Part shown: piece by piece, positions 58,377 to 64,000 of the stretch
How the letters are laid out: every line of letters begins with the position of its first letter
How positions within the stretch are numbered: position 1 is the stretch's first letter
Assembly (NCBI GenBank): GCA_019671005.1
Contig: CM033715.1
Span: 5,580,001 to 5,644,000, forward strand
Length of the DNA: 64,000 nt
From: Hibiscus mutabilis
Lineage: Eukaryota; Streptophyta; Magnoliopsida; Malvales; Malvaceae
Direction: 5' to 3'
Position numbers and translations under genes: made by a program
Notes under the pieces: generated by a model
Database searches by the model: none
What the model was told of the DNA's origin: nothing
Seen by the model: only the letters and a program-made list of their open reading frames with translations

Positions 58377-61300
58377 TCAATGGGAAGAAGTGTGAGGGTA
58401 GCTCCTGCTCTTCCATAGAAAGCTCAAGCCCCAGCTCAAGCTCAAGCTTTTCCCCACTTTTCTTCTTGATGTAGATTTAGACAGTGGCTTCGATTCCAGA
58501 GGCGAGGCCGGAGCAGGTGTTGTGTCTCGAACGGTTTCTAGTACTACTCGGTGTAGGCTTGCGGGCGGATGATCTCGTTGGCGCTGCTCTCGGAAGAGTG
58601 CCAGAAGCCTTTGTGACTTATCCCTCCCTCTTGTTGTTCCATTTACCGACATCGAGACCAATGCGGGAATCACACCTTCTTGTAGGACCAATTGACTACA
58701 TTTCTCGTTTCCGTTGCAAAGGAGTAAAAGGCATGAGACGGCTTGCTCTTGCGTGATGGGTTCCCCCTTATCCAAAACCGATGCAAGGCCGGTTATGAGA
58801 CCGGAGGTTGATACCATCTCTTCTTTTGCTGCTTCACTTGAAGCTAAATTTAGCAAAACTGTAATAGATTTCTCTGTCCAGGTATGGTCACCCGAAACCA
58901 CAAGCGACTGGAGTCGATTGACTATGCCAGCGGAAAGAAGGTTCGGAATACTGGAGTGGTCGGTTGAAAGGTTATAGAGAGTGTGAAGGGCATCAAGCTT
59001 GCATTGTGCATCAGTTTCACTTCCTAGTAGCTGGAGTAAAAATGGGACTGCCTTACTTGAGCCTATGATAGATTTGGCTCGCTCGAGGCAAGAGAGATTA
59101 AGATAGAGAGCAGTCGCCGATTCATCGGCATTGGAGTTGGAAATCATACGCTCCAGCAATAGAATCACTCCGGACACTAACATCAATTCCTTGTTCCTGT
59201 TATTGTTGACAGCAAGGTTAAAGAGAGCCAATGCCCCAACTTCTTGAGCTATTGCATTCCGTTCACACACAGCTGACTCTAGAAATCGCAACAATGGTTT
59301 GACAAAGCCATTAGCCCCCATAAAAACCCTGGCCTCTACATCGTCTTTCAGCAAAAGCCTTATTTGTTCCACGACTTTGCATCTGTCCATCAAGTTCTCT
59401 ACTTCATTCAGGACAGACAGGACTTCCTGATATCTTTCTAACAAATTGAGATCGGAAACTTCTTCCTGTGGGGATTGAGATTCATCTTCAGCTTCATTTC
59501 CTTCCGCTCCCTTACTTGTAACACTCTCCTCTAAACGAACCACCTTAGTCTCCTTGAAGTTGCATGAACCAACACTATCCGTCGGTCTTGAATTTAAAGT
59601 CTCGGACGCAGACCAGGCCAGTCTCCAGTAGTTAATATCGAGACACTCTCGAGGGGCATCAGGGATAGGAACTCCGATCTGTTCACCCCAACTAGCAATG
59701 AGACCCTTGACACAGTAATTAGGAGTCAAAGAGAGATGTGGGAGCTTCTGTTGAGTCTTCGGACAGGTATCATGCCCATCCCTAAACCATTTCTCAATAC
59801 AGATCCTTTCATATGTCTGTCCAGAGGCAATAACAACTGGTTCATACATAAGCTGCAATGATGTTGGACATCGTAATTCTTCGGGTGGAAGGGATATCTG
59901 CCCAGATCTAATGTTTGTCTTGAAATGGAAAGAACTGAGCTTTGTTGGCTGCTGCTCGAATCCAAGGCAATTACCACCAGCCCCTCTGTCCTCGAGAGAA
60001 CCCAAAACAGTGGGGGAACAAGGTGCTGAACCCTGTGACTCAGTATCATACGAAACCTCACTCCGAAATATCTTCGAGTATTTTCTCATGAGAGACAAAA
60101 GATAAGCCGCAATGGATTCCTTCCTCTTGTCCTCCTCTAAACGGGCTCTTTCTATCACCTTCTTGAGAGCCCTTCTTTCAGCTAGGGCTGCTCTTGAAGA
60201 AGTGATACCAAGTTTGCAAGCTGCCTGGTGAAAAGACTCGAGTTCATCGTTGTCGTTACATTCTTCAAAATTCCTCCCTTTCTGGAGTAATGCAATTATT
60301 TCATCTCCAACTTGCTTCTCGTACGGACCAAGTGAGAAAACAGTCTCCTCAAGCTCGTGTACAATCTCTAAAATCTGAAGCCAAACAAGTAAATCAAGAA
60401 TATGTACGAGGAAAATTCATAATGCAGGTAACTCCAATATAACAATGACACAGAAAATTTCCTAAGAACTTGAAAACCCTTCTTGATTTGAACCACAAGC
60501 ATTAGGAAATATAGCAATGCACTGAGATGATGTGGATAAAACACATACTTCAACTGCTTCCAGAAAAGGCCCTTGTTTATTTGAACACCCAAAATTACAT
60601 ACTTTAAATCTCAAACCAAAAGGGAGGAATTAGTACCTGACATCCAATGGACTGTGGAACTATATCTTCTACACGCCTAAGACTATCAATAAGAGCAGAT
60701 TTTGCCTTCTCGAATTTGAAAAGAACAGAATCTCCGGTAATAGCCTGTATGAGAAGAACAATACAATTAGTGAAAAACTCTAAGAAAAAACATGGTGTAA
60801 AACAAAAGCATTGAAAAATCATTTAGTGAATGTATCCTACAAAAATCAAAACCACTACTCTAAGAATACACAAGAGTACACATACAACTATGCATACATA
60901 TATCTTACCAAGTAAAGTTTACTACATGTTGAACAGTGTTGAAGAACAATTTTGGCCTTTTCTAAAGCCATATGCAACGAGCATAAAGCCTGAATCCCAG
61001 ATTTGCTCCTAGGTTGTGCTGCTTCCAAGGAAGGGAATATCGACGAGACTTTGCAATAAATTTCTGAAAGTGTCTTGCACATTTCTCCATGTAACTGCAT
61101 AAGAAAAAAATGGTAAGAAAACCGTGGAAATTAAGATTTTTTTTCTGTCCTAAAAAATGCAACAAGATTCAAACATTAAAACTTCCCAAAAACAAAAAGG
61201 TCCTTGTTTTAGAAAAAGGTGTAAAAGCTATGAACTTAATAGATGAACCGATACCAACAAAAACTTCGGCGAAAAGTTAAAAAAAAATGGAAAGCAAGCA

Positions 61301-61410
61301 TGCACCTTTTCTGTGAAGTTCAAAGAATAGGAAAAAATCATATCCAAATGCTACCAAATTCTTACCTTGGCATCACTAACTGCAAATAGGTTCTCTTCAA
61401 GCTTGTCCAT
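58377..61410 (-). CDS. PUB45: U-box/ARM-repeat E3 ubiquitin ligase, PUB45/PUB6 type
   Basis: Four coding exons, 61410-61366, 61094-60909, 60744-60637 and 60374-58377, all join in phase 0 to give about 778 residues, close to Arabidopsis PUB45. The N-terminal UND-like region contains CKTLSEIYCKVSSIFPSLEAA and AITGDSVLFKFEKAKSALIDS. The U-box is at about 275-345 with LPPEELRCPTSLQLMYEPV, GQTYERICIEKWF and CPKTQQKL. Armadillo repeats follow from about 445 to 720 (EVGALALFNLAVNNNRNKELM, KLDALHTLYNLS, ITVLLNLASSEAAKEEM). The tail is basic and ends FLWKSRSY, as in the family. The protein is predicted to recruit E2 enzymes through the U-box and substrates through the repeats. The symbol marks the closest family member I recognise; PUB6 or PUB7 are equally possible names. 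No lesion is seen. Confidence 0.95.
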
Positions 61411-64000
61411 AATTTAGCCTTCAAATCAGGAAACCGCTAAAATGTGAATCTATATCAACTGTAATGCAAGATGAAAATAGAACAGAGTCAGATAGGTTAT
61501 AAACTAGCTGAAAACAAATATTTTAAAATACAACACAAAGTTCAAATTACATTGAAAACTTTAAAACTTTAACATTCTAATATTTTATTCCCTTAAATAA
61601 CAATCTGGAAGGGAGGAAACTGTTTCCTTCTCCTCAACACGAAATCGATACCGACCGTGCAGGATGAATGCCAAGAAAAAAATCCCAACCCCTATAGGGT
61701 TTCATTGCTAGGAATCAAGCTTTAAGAACTTCATTTTCCTATAAAGATGCACCCCAACAAAGCAAATGGCATATTTGCCTTGAGTTCTATGGTTCCCTCT
61801 TGTATATGAACAAATTATCATTCCAATTTTCTCTTCTGAAATGCAAGGATTAAAAATAAAAGATTTCATACATTGAAATGGACAAGGAAAAGGCCTCCCT
61901 ACATAAAAGAAAAAAAAAACTAGGCAATATGAGCGTTCCTGAATAAGCTATTGATCTGGACATCACTGCGACTTCGAAACAAAGCAAACATGAGTAATAT
62001 TTTTTAATGGACGGAAAAAATGCAGAAATTTGATTTTATAACTAAATATTTCATCATCAAACACCGTGAGAGGGAACTTGAAGTCCTGGAAGAAACAAAA
62101 ACTTACGATTGCTGTTAAGAAAATTGGTTTAGACATCTCATAAAACAATTAAAAAATAAAATCAATATTCTCCCAAGTAAAGAAACTGTTAAATCAAAAG
62201 AGAAATGTTTAAAAGAAGGGGGAAAATGAACCTTCGATTGTATGGAGGAAAATGGCCTTTGTGAAAGCGATCCGAGACAATACACGACGAGATTCACTAT
62301 CAGCTTGAATCGATATTTCGAAAACAAGCCAAAAAAAAAACAAGAAACTCACGAACATAGACTAAGTAAGGGGGATTAAAAGAACAACATATAACACAAA
62401 ATGCTAATTTCCTATGGAGATTGCGAGAAACAGAAAAAAAAAAAACAGAAACGCGCCAATAATGGAATTTACAAACACAAGTTTGAAAATAAAGAATAAA
62501 AACAAACTCTCTTATTTTCTAACAATGACTATTTTATTTTGAAGGAAAATTACAATGAGATTTCCAGCAGCCATGTGGATTTTTGGTTAAGCGCTAACTC
62601 CTGGTAAGCTTTCAAGTATAGAAAATGAAAATTACAATGAGATTGAATCAAAGTCGGGGTTCGTAAGGGGCGCATACCAGATAAAACGGAGGTAACCAAG
62701 GCGACTTCATTTAAAATTTTCTCGGAAAATTAAGATTTCTGTTAGATTTCTGCCCCTGGATTCAAAATTTTCCTGCCCGAAGTACATAATTTTCTCGGGA
62801 TAATGAGAAGGAAGCCAGGAATATGAATGCAGAGCGAGAAGAAGCTTGGCTGTTTGGTTCATGAGAAAGTGAGGTTAAATAACTAAATAGAACGGAATAC
62901 CGGAAAATATATTTTAAGGGAATTAATAAATGTTTTAGCTTAGGAGTAAGTTACACTGTCCAAAGTTATGAACTTTAAAATAATATTATTTTGTGAGATA
63001 ATTTTAAACTTCGAACATAAACTATCAAATAAATATAAATAATATAAAATTTAATTAACATTAAAAGATACATTTTTTTCAAAAAAAAACATAAAAAAAT
63101 ATAGAATTAATACATCTAAATACAAACTTAATTTTGAGAGAATTTGTGTATGATATATATACACTTGTACAGTGAAATTTAAATTTAAATGGCCAAAGTT
63201 TTAAGATCTTAACCTTTATATATCGACTCTACCAAAATTTCATTGTAAAAGATTATTTGATTATTAATTTCAAACATATACAATTTATTATTGTTATTAG
63301 AATAAATGAATATTATTATATTCATAAAGGCAATCGATAATTTTTACACGGTTAAAATATGTTCTCAGTTATTATATTTTTATATTTTATTATTTATAAT
63401 TCAAGTTTAATTGATAATATTGTTAAAATTTTTGTTAAATTCAGATTCATTAAATCTATTTTTTGTTATATGGCTTTCAAATTAGTAATTTTTATTTCAA
63501 AATGTTACATCCATAGACTTAACAAAATAATTTTAATAGAGCTATCAATTTTTAAATCTGAAAAGTGGATAGACTAAATCTCTGATAATAAAAGTAGGTG
63601 GACTAAATACCTAAGATATGAAGAGTATAGGGATTGGAACATATTTTAACTTTATAGTAAAATTATTTTAATGTTTTCAATTTTAATCCCTTTATATTTT
63701 GATGTTTTCAGTGAAGATAATGGTTGATCTCCTAAATGATAAATTTTCAATTTAATCGTCTTAAAAACTATAAAATTGTAAACTAAACAAATAATTAAAT
63801 TATATTTTAATCCAACCACGAGATTTATGTGAAAAATAGTAAGGGTCTCTACTACCAAAATCAATGGTTGAGGGTTTGATCTTTATTCTAAGCATATATT
63901 AGTTTTAAAATTTGTAGTCAGCGTCTACCTCTATATAGACCAACAAAACACATATGATTAGTAATTGATTCGCTCTTGTGATACATTAAAAAACCAAAAT
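61411..64000. other. Upstream region of the U-box gene and AT-rich intergenic DNA
   Basis: An acceptor-like site, ATTCACATTTTAG|CGGTTTCC on the minus strand at about 61437, suggests that the 5' UTR has an intron with its first exon further right, perhaps around 62560-62870. Beyond 62880 the sequence is AT-rich and non-coding to the end, with no recognisable element. Confidence 0.4.

Overview
This is a nuclear genomic window from a flowering plant. It is AT-rich and gene-poor, the genes have GT..AG introns, and every recognisable protein is a plant family. Two features point to Malvaceae (cotton/cacao relatives): a gag zinc-knuckle style of the type CxFCDGPxxxRxCP, and LTR-like sequence rich in GTATCGATAC. 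That placement is inference from memory and cannot be settled here.

Layout, left to right. A GT47 exostosin-type glycosyltransferase gene (2085-4400, minus) is followed by a short Mutator-like MITE and an ankyrin-repeat protein gene (5297-7889, minus). A near-complete foldback element lies at 8672-9479. From about 9618 to 25904 runs one old LINE on the minus strand, split in two places by non-autonomous LTR retrotransposons. Element A is 11449-16527 and element B is 18261-23367. Removing both leaves a LINE of about 6 kb with ORF1 (DUF4283-like region plus CCHC knuckle) and ORF2 (endonuclease, reverse transcriptase, zf-RVT, RNase H), broken by stops, frameshifts and a lost RT catalytic aspartate.

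Next comes an intact seven-coding-exon gene for an NT-C2 (EEIG1/EHBP1 N-terminal) domain protein (28996-33539, plus). An AT-rich repeat block follows (33890-36760), then a small five-exon OTU-family cysteine protease gene (37346-38814, minus) and a GC-rich hAT MITE (39090-39712). Two BCS1-like AAA-ATPase copies follow, duplicated in tandem on the minus strand. Copy 1 (41123-52742) is cut at its Walker B motif by a 10.1-kb Ty3/gypsy Tat-like element C (41713-51842) and also has a frameshift. Copy 2 (55675-56943) has a frameshift, a nonsense codon and a 198-bp deletion. Both therefore look like pseudogenes. The last gene is a complete U-box/ARM E3 ubiquitin ligase of the PUB45/PUB6 type (58377-61410, minus).

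The genes do not form a pathway. The window is a set of independent housekeeping, defence or ubiquitin-related genes separated by transposons. The most unusual material is in the transposons. Element B has a gag-derived ORF with duplicated coiled-coil and zinc-knuckle modules that reads through the polypurine tract into the LTR. Element A has tandem copies of its polypurine tract. Element C carries a roughly 1.5-kb array of 45-bp units in a higher-order repeat. All three LTR elements lack a recognisable pol and their LTR pairs are nearly identical, so they probably moved recently using proteins made elsewhere.
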